From: Bacillus sp. T3 | Lineage (GTDB): Bacteria; Bacillota; Bacilli; Bacillales; Cytobacillaceae | Assembly (NCBI RefSeq): GCF_033449965.1 | Contig: NZ_CP137761.1 | Span: forward strand, 496,001-560,000 | Length of the DNA stretch: 64,000 nucleotides | Reading direction: 5' to 3' | Shown here: positions 26,330 to 35,257 of the stretch, piece by piece | Position numbering within the stretch: the stretch's first letter is position 1 | Layout: each line of letters opens with the position of its first letter | The notes under the pieces: generated by a model | Seen by the model: the letters and a program-made list of their open reading frames with translations, nothing else | Told to the model about the DNA's origin: nothing | Databases searched by the model: none | Translations under genes and position numbers: made by a program

Positions 26330-27976
26330 ATGAAACTAGCACCACTTAAGCGTTACGCACAAAAAGAGCTTAACGGCTGGTGGATAATCAGTATGATAGC
26401 GGCGGCAGTTATTCTGCTGCCCATTCTTTATGTTTTTGTGGAGCTGTTCCAAGCGCCTAATGAAAACTGGTTCCAAATCCGCCAATATCTAATCAAAAAT
26501 TATTTCTTCAATACCGTTGTCCTTGTGTTGTTAACGGGAGTGATTACAGCCTTTTTGGGCATTACGCTTGCCTGGCTGACATCGGCTTATGACTTTCCCT
26601 TTCGAAAGTTTTTTCGTTGGGGCCTAATCCTGCCGTTAGCTATTCCACCGTATATTGCAGCCTATACGTATCGAACGATGCTTAGCTATACAGGTGTTAT
26701 CCAAACGACACTTAGGAATTCGTTTGATTATCAGCTAGAACCGGAACTTTTATCGATTTCCTCCCTACGTGGGGCAGTGTTCATTTTTAGCTTATTTTTG
26801 TTTCCATACGTATACATTATCGCTAGAACATTTCTGGAAAATCAAAGTGCAGCCTACATTGAAAACGCGAGGCTGCTTGGCCGAAAACCACTGGCTGTAT
26901 TTTTCAAAGTGGTCCTTCCGCTTTCAAGGCCAGCGCTGATCGGCGGAGCTGTACTAGTGATTTATGAGGTGCTGAGTGACTATGGTGTCACCAGCTATTT
27001 TGGTATTCACACGATTACTACAGCCATTTTTCAAACGTGGTTTGGGATGTATGATGTTGATACAGCAATGAGACTAGCGGCTTGGTTGATGATGTTTATT
27101 GTCGGGATGATAATCCTTGAGAGGATACTTCGTCAGCGCCAGCGCTATCATTTAAGTAACAAATCAAGACCGCTTGTTCCGAAAAAGTTAAAAGGGATTT
27201 CGGCCGCGGCAGCCTTTATCTATTGTACAGTGGTGTTTTCACTGGGGTTTTTCATTCCATTGGTTCAATTAATTTCATGGGCCGGATTGACTGCTGAAAA
27301 GGTATGGGACCCAGCGTTTTTCACCCTGCTATATCAAACCGTATCGGTTGCAGCCATTTCGACTGGTATCATTCTGATTGTTGCCGTTATTGTAGCGAAT
27401 GTAAGTCGTTCTAAATCTACCTTTTCGTTTGTATTATCAAAATGGGTCACATCTGGATACTCGATCCCTGGTGCGATTATTGCAATTGGAGTCCTAGCAG
27501 TCTTTATTAGGCTGGATAAGGAACTGGCTCCGCTTTATTCAAAGCTGGGACTCGGAACGGCACCGCTCATCCTCAGCATGTCAATGGCGATGCTTGTTGT
27601 AGGCTATACGATTCGGTTTATGGCTACCGGATTTAATGCGATAGAGGTGGGCTTTGAGAAAATCGGCTCAAAGTACACGGAAGCTTCAAGACTCCTAGGA
27701 AATGGTAGAACAAAAACGTTTTTCAAGGTGGACCTACCCTTAATCAAAGGTGCATTAATAAGCGGTTTTATCCTGACTTTTGTGGAAATTTGTAAGGAGC
27801 TGCCATTAGTCCTCCTGTTAAGACCATTCAATTTTGAAACGCTAGCCACGAAGACCTTTCAATATGCAAAAGACGAGATGATTCATGAGGCTTCGATTCC
27901 TTCGTTGATGATTATTGGTCTGAGTGCATTGTCCGTGTTGATTTTTCAAATGATTGATAAGAGGGTGAAGTCATGA
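26330..27976 (+). CDS. Ferric iron ABC transporter, permease
   Basis: 548 residues, about 12 transmembrane helices in two halves (duplicated FbpB/SfuB type). Each half has an EAA loop contacting the ATPase: YIENARLLGRKPLAVFFKVVLP in the first and YTEASRLLGNGRTKTFFKVDLP in the second. It starts one base after the lipoprotein stop, and its end overlaps the ATPase start by four bases (ATGA), typical of translational coupling. Confidence 0.9.
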   Translation: MKLAPLKRYAQKELNGWWIISMIAAAVILLPILYVFVELFQAPNENWFQIRQYLIKNYFFNTVVLVLLTGVITAFLGITLAWLTSAYDFPFRKFFRWGLILPLAIPPYIAAYTYRTMLSYTGVIQTTLRNSFDYQLEPELLSISSLRGAVFIFSLFLFPYVYIIARTFLENQSAAYIENARLLGRKPLAVFFKVVLPLSRPALIGGAVLVIYEVLSDYGVTSYFGIHTITTAIFQTWFGMYDVDTAMRLAAWLMMFIVGMIILERILRQRQRYHLSNKSRPLVPKKLKGISAAAAFIYCTVVFSLGFFIPLVQLISWAGLTAEKVWDPAFFTLLYQTVSVAAISTGIILIVAVIVANVSRSKSTFSFVLSKWVTSGYSIPGAIIAIGVLAVFIRLDKELAPLYSKLGLGTAPLILSMSMAMLVVGYTIRFMATGFNAIEVGFEKIGSKYTEASRLLGNGRTKTFFKVDLPLIKGALISGFILTFVEICKELPLVLLLRPFNFETLATKTFQYAKDEMIHEASIPSLMIIGLSALSVLIFQMIDKRVKS

Positions 27977-28659
27977 ATATTCTTGAAATACAAGGTCTGG
28001 CCTTTTCTTTTTCTCGTAGTCAGGCGCCAGTCATAAACGATTTATCCTTCTCGGTTAAAAAGGGTGAAATTGTGGGCATTCTTGGTCCTAGCGGTAGCGG
28101 AAAAAGTACGCTACTTCGTCTTGTTGCAGGTCTTGAAATGCCTAAAGCAGGTATTATTAAGATTGCGGGAACACCTGTTGTAAATGAAGGTTTATTCGTT
28201 CAACCGGAGAATCGTGGGGTTGGTATGGTGTTTCAGGATTATGCCTTGTTTCCGCATATGACTGTAAAAGATAACATTCTTTTCGGTCTATCGAGTATTC
28301 CGCGTAAAGAACGGGGCAATCGACTAAAGGAAATGCTTGAGCTTGTGCAAATGGAGGAGTTTGCTAAAAGATACCCTCATGAGTTAAGTGGTGGTCAACA
28401 ACAACGGATTGCACTAGCTAGGGCACTTGCGCCAAAGCCGAAATTACTTTTAATGGATGAACCGTTTAGTAATCTTGATGCAGATTTAAAGGAGTCTATC
28501 CGAAAAGACCTCGGGGCTATTTTGAATAAAGCTGACATGACCTGTATTATGGTCACTCATGATCGCCGCGATGTCGATGCGATTTGTGACCGCAGTATCT
28601 CGATTGGCCCAAAGCCAGAAAGTAACGCCTTAATAGATAAACTAGTAAATGTCAGGTAA
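27973..28659 (+). CDS. Ferric iron ABC transporter, ATP-binding protein
   Basis: 228 residues. Walker A GPSGSGKST (38-46), Q-loop VFQDYALFPH, signature LSGGQQQR, Walker B LLLMDEPF, H-loop VTHD. It is shorter than FbpC-type ATPases of ~350 residues because it lacks the C-terminal TOBE regulatory domain, as expected of some FutC/ThiQ-like members. Last gene of the Fur-controlled operon; two hairpins follow. Confidence 0.9.
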   Translation: MNILEIQGLAFSFSRSQAPVINDLSFSVKKGEIVGILGPSGSGKSTLLRLVAGLEMPKAGIIKIAGTPVVNEGLFVQPENRGVGMVFQDYALFPHMTVKDNILFGLSSIPRKERGNRLKEMLELVQMEEFAKRYPHELSGGQQQRIALARALAPKPKLLLMDEPFSNLDADLKESIRKDLGAILNKADMTCIMVTHDRRDVDAICDRSISIGPKPESNALIDKLVNVR

Positions 28660-28661
28660 GT

Positions 28662-28734
28662 AAACGGCACCGAAAATTTTCTGTTCGGTGCCGTTTAGTT
28701 AAAGGGGTTCGGAATGGTCATATTCCGAACCCCT
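28662..28734 (+). terminator. Two tandem hairpins ending the iron operon
   Basis: Stem 1: AAACGGCACCGAA (28662-28674) with TTCGGTGCCGTTT (28684-28696). Stem 2: AGGGGTTCGGAAT (28703-28715) with ATTCCGAACCCCT (28722-28734). Neither has a long T-run, but both are perfect. Confidence 0.8.
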
Positions 28735-28852
28735 GTTTAGATTTTTCCATAATATTATACTTCTTTATAGATAGATGGACCCAATATTTAAACCCATTCT
28801 TTCACATCGCCAGGTTTAGATTAGTCTGAGCTAATCAAAGCTAGGTATTGAA

Positions 28853-29031
28853 CGGACATAGAGTGCGTTATTTTGATAAAATAAAGATTTTGCTAGACTT
28901 AAGGGGACATAGGATTCCCTATTCATATAAAAACCATTGAATTATGGCAAATAATGATCAAATAGCGAATCTGTTGTCCGTTTAATCTATCAAAACAACA
29001 ATTTATGTGAAGATAAAGGAACAGATGTCCG
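28853..29031. repeat. 179-bp GGACA...TGTCC palindromic element, copy 3
   Basis: Starts CGGACATA and ends GATGTCCG. Inner pair GGGGACATAGGATTCCC and CGAATCTGTTGTCC. The flank from 28818 (GATTAGTCTGAGCTAATC) matches the flank of copy 1. It lies between convergent genes. Confidence 0.8.
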
Positions 29032-29089
29032 CTACCTCAACTGTTTTGTCTATGTTAATCCTAATTTTGATTCTTATTAATTTGTTATC

Positions 29090-30096
29090 CTAATTAAATT
29101 GGTTTTGATACTTATTAACCAAAGCAGGCACATTACGAATATAATTTTGGGTCTCAGAGATATACAAGTATCTTGAGTTGAGCACATTACCTGGCCCGGC
29201 ATTATAAGCGGCTAAAGCTAATTCAAGGCTTCCGAACCGATTAAGCTGAATCGCTAAATATTTAGTTCCACCCTCAATATTCTGAGCAGGATCATAAGGA
29301 TTGATAACACCTAATCCCTCAGCAGTTCTCGGCATTAACTGCATCAAGCCAATTGCGCCTGCAGGGCTATTTGCATCGGGATTGCCCCAGATTCTTGTTC
29401 GATTACAGCCGCAATGATAGCAGGGTCGATTCCATATTTGGTTGATGCAGCTTGAATTTCTTTGCCCCATCTCATGATTTTATCAGATGAATCATATTCA
29501 ACCAGGACAGGCTTGTTATCTACAACCTTTACAAGCATCGGTTCACCATTTTCAGTCATTACCCGAACAGTTATCATATCCTGAAGTGCGCTAAAACCAT
29601 CTTTTAGATTGGTTTTAATAATATCCCAATCCGTTGATGCACCTTCAGAAACTTTTGATTGGTCATTCTCTAATGCTACATAATTAAAGTTTAGATCTTT
29701 GAATTGGCTGTTTTTCGTAATTTCCTCGCTGATACTCGATAAATTTTGATTTGAATCGTGGCTTTTAAAACCAACCTTTGAAGCCAACAGCTTAACCGTA
29801 TTTTTGATGTTAGTTTTAAAAATCAAATATTGTTCCTTCTTATAGGCGACAGTATCGGAGACGCTCACTCTTCCTTCTGTGAATAGAGGCGACTGCTGTT
29901 GCTCACCAAAAGGCTCATGTCTGGCCATTTTTTCAAAGGCCCAATTCTCGATTTGCTCCCAATTTACTTTTCCTGCTCCAAAAATCAAAACTGCTAAAAT
30001 ACCTATAAAAATAAAAACTTTTCGAAAAAATGGCCAAATCCAGCGTTTCATAACGGGTTTAATCTTTTTTCGTATTGGTTTGTGATATTTTTTCAA
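29090..30096 (-). pseudogene. Membrane-anchored lytic transglycosylase (SLT), one frameshift
   Basis: The composite is about 335 residues: a very basic N-terminus, one transmembrane helix (about 24-42, FRKVFIFIGILAVLIFGAG), a ~150-residue linker region and a C-terminal SLT domain. The catalytic Glu lies in AAVIEQESGG, followed by NPDANSPAGAIGLMQLMPRTA and LALAAYNAGPG, all typical of SLT family 1. The break is at the G-run TCTGGGGCAAT (~29378). One more G restores ESGGNPDANSP. It should cleave peptidoglycan at the outer face of the membrane. It is single. Confidence 0.85.
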
Positions 30097-30161
30097 GAGA
30101 AATTCCTCGCTTTAGTTTTAAAAGCCTTTAGTTTTCAGATTCCCTGCTTATTAACCAAGCT

Positions 30162-30190
30162 AAAAGCACTGGATTATCCAGTGCTTTTTT
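30162..30190 (+). terminator. Strong hairpin with T-run, no gene directly before it
   Basis: AAAAGCACTGGAT and ATCCAGTGCTTTT form a perfect stem followed by T7 on the plus strand. The neighbouring genes are on the minus strand. It could end a plus-strand transcript antisense to the transglycosylase gene or belong to a lost gene. Confidence 0.6.
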
Positions 30191-30325
30191 TAATTAGTAA
30201 AATTGTGGAAGGGACGCTGACTATAAAAGTCTAATTTGAGTTTTGTTCATTATTATCATACATAATATAAGGGGAATTTAATTTGAAGATTTATTGAATT
30301 ATTTTTGAAGAGGAGAAGCGCTTCT

Positions 30326-30742
30326 TTATTGACCACTTTTCTAATGGTCCGGCCTTCGTTATGGTCAATAGGAAGTCATTATTGACCACTTTTCTAATGG
30401 CCCGGTCATCGTCGTTGTGGTCAATAGCAGGTCTTAATTGACACTTTTCTAATGGATCGGCCTTCGTTTTGGTCGATAGGAAGTCATTATTGACCACTTT
30501 TCTAATGGCCCGGCCTTTGTTGTGGTCGATAGTTAGCCTTTATTGACCACTTTTCTAATGGCTAGGTCATCGTTGTGGTCAATAGGAAGTCTTTATCGAC
30601 CACTTTTATTCTTGCCCGGTCTTGTTTTGGTCAATAGCGGTCTTTATTGACCATTTTACTCCTGACTAGGTCATTGTTATGGCTAATAGCAAGTTTTTAT
30701 TGATCAATTGCTACTGGCCGGGCCTTCGCTTTGGTTGATAGC
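30326..30742 (-). repeat. Array of eight ~53-bp hairpin repeats (array 1)
   Basis: TTGACC or close variants recur at 30330, 30382, 30438, 30490, 30543, 30596, 30647 and 30700 (steps 51-56). Each unit reads, in the minus-strand sense, AAAAGTGGTCAATA - 9 to 12 bases - TATTGACC, so it folds into an 8-bp stem. The spacer part GGCCCGGCCTTCGTTGTGG is also repeated, so this is not a CRISPR. It starts 16 bases past the stop of the yjdF-like gene and lies in the sense orientation relative to it. Confidence 0.85.
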
Positions 30743-30757
30743 GGCCAACTTTATTTA

Positions 30758-31393
30758 TTAGTTCTCACGGAGCTTCTTTAACAATCTATCATGCAGCTTT
30801 GAAAGGAGAACGTAAGCTATAAGTGCTCCAATAAAATTCAACATCATGTCCCATTGGGCATCCCAAATGTCTCCCTGGGTCCCAAGAAAATTCTTCGCTG
30901 TTTTCCCGCCGTGAGCGATTTTTGTAAATACCCATTCACCAATTTCGTAAATAGCAGAAATAGTAATAGAAAAACTAATCGAAATAATAAACAGCCATTT
31001 TCCCTTTGTTAGCGAGGTCATTCTTAATATAATTTCCCTAAAAACAATAACGAACAGGCCCTTCAAAAAATGGCCAAACCGGTCATAGTGGTTTCTTTGA
31101 AAATCAAATTGGTCCTTTAGCGAATCGAATAATGGAACTCTTGAATATGTATAATGTCCGCCAATAAAAGTCAGGATGGCTAAAATGAAGATAATCGTAT
31201 AGGACAGAGTCGTCAGCCGAAACTTTCTATAGCAGGCAATCGAAACAATAATCCCAATTACAGCTGGGCTAACCTCTAACATCCAATCAAAGAAATCAAC
31301 TGGTTTAATGGCAGACCATATGAACACAATCACAGCAATGAACAAATATACAATATGCACCCAAACTACTTTCTGTTTAACCATCTTCTTCAT
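30758..31393 (-). CDS. YjdF-like DUF2238 membrane protein
   Basis: 211 residues, about six transmembrane helices. Diagnostic blocks: GGHYTYSRVPLFD, RNHYDRFGHFLKG and NFLGTQGDIWDAQWDMMLN, all characteristic of the DUF2238 family (E. coli YjdF). The His/Tyr/Asp-rich loops suggest a metal or lipid site, but no function is established. It begins with ATG 66 residues before a standard helix pattern and has GAAGAAG upstream. It is the upstream gene of repeat array 1. Confidence 0.8.
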   Translation of the reverse strand: MKKMVKQKVVWVHIVYLFIAVIVFIWSAIKPVDFFDWMLEVSPAVIGIIVSIACYRKFRLTTLSYTIIFILAILTFIGGHYTYSRVPLFDSLKDQFDFQRNHYDRFGHFLKGLFVIVFREIILRMTSLTKGKWLFIISISFSITISAIYEIGEWVFTKIAHGGKTAKNFLGTQGDIWDAQWDMMLNFIGALIAYVLLSKLHDRLLKKLREN

Positions 31394-31504
31394 CCTTTAT
31401 ATTAAGTTGTTTCTTAGTATTGGCAGGAAGTGGATTTTGATTCCAAGATGGAGAAAATGTCTGGATTTTTATGGACATTATATGATGTTAGGTGAATGAC
31501 TGGC

Positions 31505-32344
31505 TCAGGTAGCTTGTGCTGTCTCCGCTTTTTCATCGTTATTTCCAGAAGTGTCCTGCTTGATGCTGTCTTTCGTGCCGCTAGAGTGATCATCACTTAA
31601 ATCTTTACCACTGTCTCCTTTGCCAGCAACTTTGTTTTTATTTTTCCCAAAAAGAGGTCCTAAAGGGTTGAAGCCCAGGAATAGAGTGACTACAAACGAA
31701 ATGGGAATGAGATAATCCATGATCAGAAATCCTGGAAAGCTGCCCTCAATAATGGTGGCTTTATTTTTGGTTTCGGTTAAGAAGTAGTAATCCAGACCGA
31801 TGGCGGCAGTGTACGTAAGGATAGCGATAGCAAGGGTCCTGAACAGCTTCATTTTCCCAATGGCTGCGTGGTAAATCATTGGCAGTAAAACTGGAATGAC
31901 TACGTAAATGATCGGACCATACCCATCAGGTATGTATTTTACGCTAAGCAGTGTCAGTATGATTAAGAATGATGCGGCAAAGAAGGCGTTTTTGGCAACG
32001 CCACGAACCCATTTGAGATTTATGTAAGGCAGTTTGGCGAGGATCATGCTGACGCAGATTGTCGTCGTTTCGAGTTTTGTTAAATGGTAAAAGCCTAGAT
32101 TGAGATCGGGCAGATGTTCTGCAGGAACTAAGTTGATTAATAATGTGCTTATTGGTATAGCTGTTGCGATTGCTGTAAGGATGTTGAGAGATAGATGGTT
32201 TGGGAATTTTAATATGAAAGGAAGGATGATAGCCGCGATTATTAAGGGTGCATAAAGTGTGAGAAAAAAGTCATAGTAAGTTGACATAAACAGGCAATAG
32301 GAATATCCCACAAATAATGAGATCATTTTCTTACCTAAGTTCAA
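31505..32344 (-). CDS. Unrecognised multi-pass membrane protein
   Basis: 279 residues. Seven or eight transmembrane helices cover residues 5-230, then a hydrophilic tail of ~50 residues rich in Lys, Asp, Ser and Gly (NKNKVAGKGDSGKDLSDD...). The N-terminal region MISLFVGYSYCLFMSTYYDFFLTLYAPLI is aromatic-rich. There is no recognisable motif. The ATG has GGGGGTATT (weak) upstream. It precedes the yjdF-like gene on the same strand with ~110 bases between, so it may be cotranscribed. Confidence 0.55.
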   Translation of the reverse strand: MNLGKKMISLFVGYSYCLFMSTYYDFFLTLYAPLIIAAIILPFILKFPNHLSLNILTAIATAIPISTLLINLVPAEHLPDLNLGFYHLTKLETTTICVSMILAKLPYINLKWVRGVAKNAFFAASFLIILTLLSVKYIPDGYGPIIYVVIPVLLPMIYHAAIGKMKLFRTLAIAILTYTAAIGLDYYFLTETKNKATIIEGSFPGFLIMDYLIPISFVVTLFLGFNPLGPLFGKNKNKVAGKGDSGKDLSDDHSSGTKDSIKQDTSGNNDEKAETAQAT

Positions 32345-32840
32345 TGATAATACCCCCTAATATAACAAATCTATACTATGTATATAATAGAAAATTAAAG
32401 ATATTACCTATATTGAAAGTAGGGGGCCGGTTCTTGAGCTTCCTTCTGTCTGCTGGATTTAATATCAGGGGATTAAAGTTCTATATGATCGAAATTTGAC
32501 CTATTTACTTAGACAGGATTTGATGTTTAATAGCAATATATTTCGGAGAGAAAAGGGTGTAACCATTGTTATTATTGAATTTGCAGCTTGTTCATTCAAA
32601 CGTTTGATTAAAACATGTTTCCCGGGAAATCGGTCGAAAGGAAGGCGAGGGGATGGACCAACTAGCTTTTCCTTTGTCGGAAGTAGATGAACTTTCCCTG
32701 TCCTTCCAATCTTCACAACTTCCACATAAGTTCCTCATAAGAATTACATAAGCTCTTAGTATTATAGAGACATGAAGAACAAGAGGTGTTTAAGAGTACC
32801 TTATCTTCAAATAACTAAGTTAAAAACTCATTTAATATAG
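32345..32840. other. Intergenic region with a palindrome and a TTTCCCGGGAAAT block
   Basis: Holds TTCAAACGTTTGATTAAAA (~32586) and GTTTCCCGGGAAATCGGTCG (~32611), also found near 48070-48110. The GGCCGGTTCTTGAGCTTCC string near 32430 matches an oligonucleotide seen at other gene ends here. I see no gene. Confidence 0.55.
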
Positions 32841-33013
32841 TAGGGTCGGAAAACCCTGCCTCCTGAAAATCGATAATAATAGGACCCTCGATTTTCAAAA
32901 GTTAGTACTAACGATAGTGCTATGAAATCTGTTTTAAAGTTTTAAGATTCACCCTTTCTAAAGTAAAAAACCTCTCTATTGCAAAGCTAGCCGAATAGGC
33001 TAGCTTCTTTTTT
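32841..33013 (+). ncRNA. Structured RNA with terminator, copy 2
   Basis: Same order of elements as copy 1 at 12925: GGGTCGGAAAACCC, TGAAAATCGA...TCGATTTTCA around TAATAATAGGACCC, then AAGCTAGCC-GAATA-GGCTAGCTT and T6. The stems are kept by paired changes between copies (GGCC/GGTC versus AGCC/GGCT), which supports an RNA. Confidence 0.6.
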
Positions 33014-33126
33014 GCGAAAAAACATACGATTACCACGTTTAAGGACGCTCACTATTCTTTTAAAAACTATAAATATAACACATTTCTACTTAGAAATAAC
33101 ATTAAAAAACATTGTGAATACGAAAA

Positions 33127-33230
33127 ATGAAATTTTGTTCAAGTTGTGAGAAAAGGCTTACACTTTTTAGAATATTCACTATAATAAACTCATGAACAAA
33201 ATTTTACGTGTTGAACAAAATTTTACGAGG
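33127..33230 (+). promoter_or_regulatory. Operator cluster upstream of the sugar operon regulator
   Basis: TGAACAAAATTTTACG occurs twice in direct repeat (33193 and 33212), and an inverted relative, TGAAATTTTGTTCAAG, lies at ~33127. The two-plus-one arrangement around the start region looks like an autoregulated SorC/DeoR-type operator. From memory, the B. subtilis DeoR site has a similar TGAAC...TTCA core. This needs a direct comparison. Confidence 0.6.
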
Positions 33231-33242
33231 GGAGGTTTAACC

Positions 33243-34205
33243 TTGTACTCTCGAGATGAAATGATCATGGTTGTAAAGATGTACTATGAGATGAAGTTAA
33301 CACAAAAAGAAATCTCTGAAAGATTACCGTATTCTCGTCCTACCATTAGTCGAATCATCGACGCTGCAATAAAAGAAGGAATCGTTGACGTTAAGATTAA
33401 CTACACACTTAGCTCAGTACAAAAACTAGAAAACAAAATAAAAGAAAAATACTCCTTAGAAAAGGTTTTTGTCGCACCTGTATATGTTCACGATGATTCA
33501 TTGATTTTAAACGATGTCGGCAAGGCTGCAGCAGAATATTTATTTGAGATTTGTACTGACAACACCATTCTTGGTATTTCCTGGGGTAACACATTGACCC
33601 ATGTCATTCCTTATTTAAAAGCAAAGCCCTTAAACAATATGAAAATTGTCCAATTGAACGGCGGTATTGCAAGAAATTCATTTTCCACAGGTTCCGCACA
33701 TCTTCTAGAGAAGTTTTCGGAAGCGTTTTCGAGTGAATATCAACTTTTGCCAGTCCCAACTATTGTTGATACTGAATTAATTGCCACTGTGATGGCAACA
33801 GATTCAAGTATTAAGGAGACGTTAGAACTTGGTAAGGTAAGTAATATTGCTGTTTTCGGAATTGGAAACGTTTCCCGAGACAATGTTTTGTATAAGGGTG
33901 GCTTCTTTAAAAAAAATGCTTATGGAGATTTAATTTCAAAAAAAGCAGTTGGAGATATTTGTTCCAGATACTACAAGGAAGATGGGACGCTTGCTGATGA
34001 AGAATTAAACAAACGTACAATTGGGCTTCAGCTAGAAGATCTTCGTGAAAAAGAGTATTCGATTGCCATTGCTTCAGGTGTAGTTAAGGCTAAAAGTGTA
34101 ATCGGTGCATTGAATGGAGGATATATGAACGCGCTGTTTATCGATGAATTGCTCGCAGCAGAAATCGTTAAATTGCTTACAGGAGATGTAGTTACATCAA
34201 AATAA
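33243..34205 (+). CDS. SorC/DeoR-type sugar-responsive regulator
   Basis: About 320 residues from TTG at 33243, chosen because GGGGAGG is eight bases upstream. The frame extends 17 codons further without a site. The helix-turn-helix is at about 19-40 (LTQKEISERLPYSRPTISRIID). The rest is the SorC-type sugar-phosphate-binding domain: ILGISWGNTLTHV (phosphate loop) and NGGIARNSFSTGSAH, then NIAVFGIGNV and IAIASGVVKAKSVIGALNGGYMNALFID. The ligand is likely a phosphorylated pentose or deoxypentose, because B. subtilis DeoR of this family senses deoxyribose-5-phosphate and the operon ends in deoC (inference). Confidence 0.85.
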   Translation: MYSRDEMIMVVKMYYEMKLTQKEISERLPYSRPTISRIIDAAIKEGIVDVKINYTLSSVQKLENKIKEKYSLEKVFVAPVYVHDDSLILNDVGKAAAEYLFEICTDNTILGISWGNTLTHVIPYLKAKPLNNMKIVQLNGGIARNSFSTGSAHLLEKFSEAFSSEYQLLPVPTIVDTELIATVMATDSSIKETLELGKVSNIAVFGIGNVSRDNVLYKGGFFKKNAYGDLISKKAVGDICSRYYKEDGTLADEELNKRTIGLQLEDLREKEYSIAIASGVVKAKSVIGALNGGYMNALFIDELLAAEIVKLLTGDVVTSK

Positions 34206-34217
34206 GGGGGAAATTTC

Positions 34218-35252
34218 ATGAAAGCAGTAAAGCTATATGAACCAGGAAATTTAAAGGTTGAACAGGTTGATACGCCAAAGATTAGTTCTGAGGAAGTATT
34301 AATTCAGGTGAAAGCAGTTGGGATTTGTGGTTCTGATATTCCACGTGCACTTGTAAAAGGAGCTTATTATCAAGGGCTGACGCTAGGACATGAATTTGCC
34401 GGGGAAATCGTCGAATGTGGATCGGATACAGACCATTGGGAGGTCGGTGATCGGGTTACAATAGCTCCGCTTGTACCTTGTCTGGAATGTGAATATTGCC
34501 AACAAGGAAAATATGGACTTTGCGATACTTATAATTATTATGGTTCCAGAACAGATGGTGCAATGGCCAAATACATTAAGGTACATAAAAACAATCTATT
34601 AAAACTACCAGACACGATATCCTATGAATCTGGTGCCATGGTAGACCCTGCAGCAAATGCCGTGCATGGCCTATGGAGAGGTAATGTTCAGAAGGGTGAC
34701 ACCGTGGTGATTATGGGGCTTGGAGCGATTGGGCTGTTTGCTGTACAATTTGCTCGCGAAATGGGCGCGAAAGAAGTCATTGCGATTGATATTTTTGAAG
34801 AAAAGCTTGAAATTGCGAAGAAATTAGGAGCAGACCGAGTCGTAAATTCAAGGAATATCGATCCAATTGAAGCGTTAGCCGATACAAAAATTAATGTCGT
34901 GTTAGATACTTCTGGCTCACCAATTGCCCAAAATCAAGCTGTTAGCATTACCGGAAAAATGGGACGCGTCGTTTTCTTAGGTATTTCCAATCAGGAACTG
35001 CGTTTATCAGCCAAAGCAGTAGATAAACTGCTTCGCAATGAAATTGGGATCCATGGTTCTTGGAATTCATTTTCTGATCCGTTCCCAGGAAAAGAGTGGG
35101 ATTATTCAATTCAGTTAATGGCGAATGGCAAAATTCAAACAGATGAAATTGTCTCTCACCGATTTCAATTAGAAGAAACACCAAGTGTCTTTGAAAAAAT
35201 TAAAAACAAAGAAATCATTTTTAATAAAATCCTAATTTTTCCGAAGGAGTAA
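34218..35252 (+). CDS. Zinc-dependent sugar/polyol dehydrogenase (MDR family)
   Basis: 344 residues. Medium-chain dehydrogenase: catalytic zinc ligands in GICGSDIP and GHEFAGEI, structural zinc Cys cluster CLECEYCQQGKYGLC (about 90-105), and the Rossmann motif GLGAIGLFAVQFAREMGA (about 165-180) for NAD(P). Closest in pattern to galactitol-1-phosphate or sorbitol dehydrogenases. It follows the regulator by 12 bases with GGGGGAAA as ribosome site. The substrate is unknown. By context it oxidises or reduces a sugar alcohol feeding the kinase. Confidence 0.85.
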   Translation: MKAVKLYEPGNLKVEQVDTPKISSEEVLIQVKAVGICGSDIPRALVKGAYYQGLTLGHEFAGEIVECGSDTDHWEVGDRVTIAPLVPCLECEYCQQGKYGLCDTYNYYGSRTDGAMAKYIKVHKNNLLKLPDTISYESGAMVDPAANAVHGLWRGNVQKGDTVVIMGLGAIGLFAVQFAREMGAKEVIAIDIFEEKLEIAKKLGADRVVNSRNIDPIEALADTKINVVLDTSGSPIAQNQAVSITGKMGRVVFLGISNQELRLSAKAVDKLLRNEIGIHGSWNSFSDPFPGKEWDYSIQLMANGKIQTDEIVSHRFQLEETPSVFEKIKNKEIIFNKILIFPKE

Positions 35253-35257
35253 AACCT

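Noticed and set aside
30326..30742. CRISPR array
   Set aside because: Period is regular at ~53 bases, but spacer segments are repeated too, units have internal palindromes over their whole length, and there are no cas genes.
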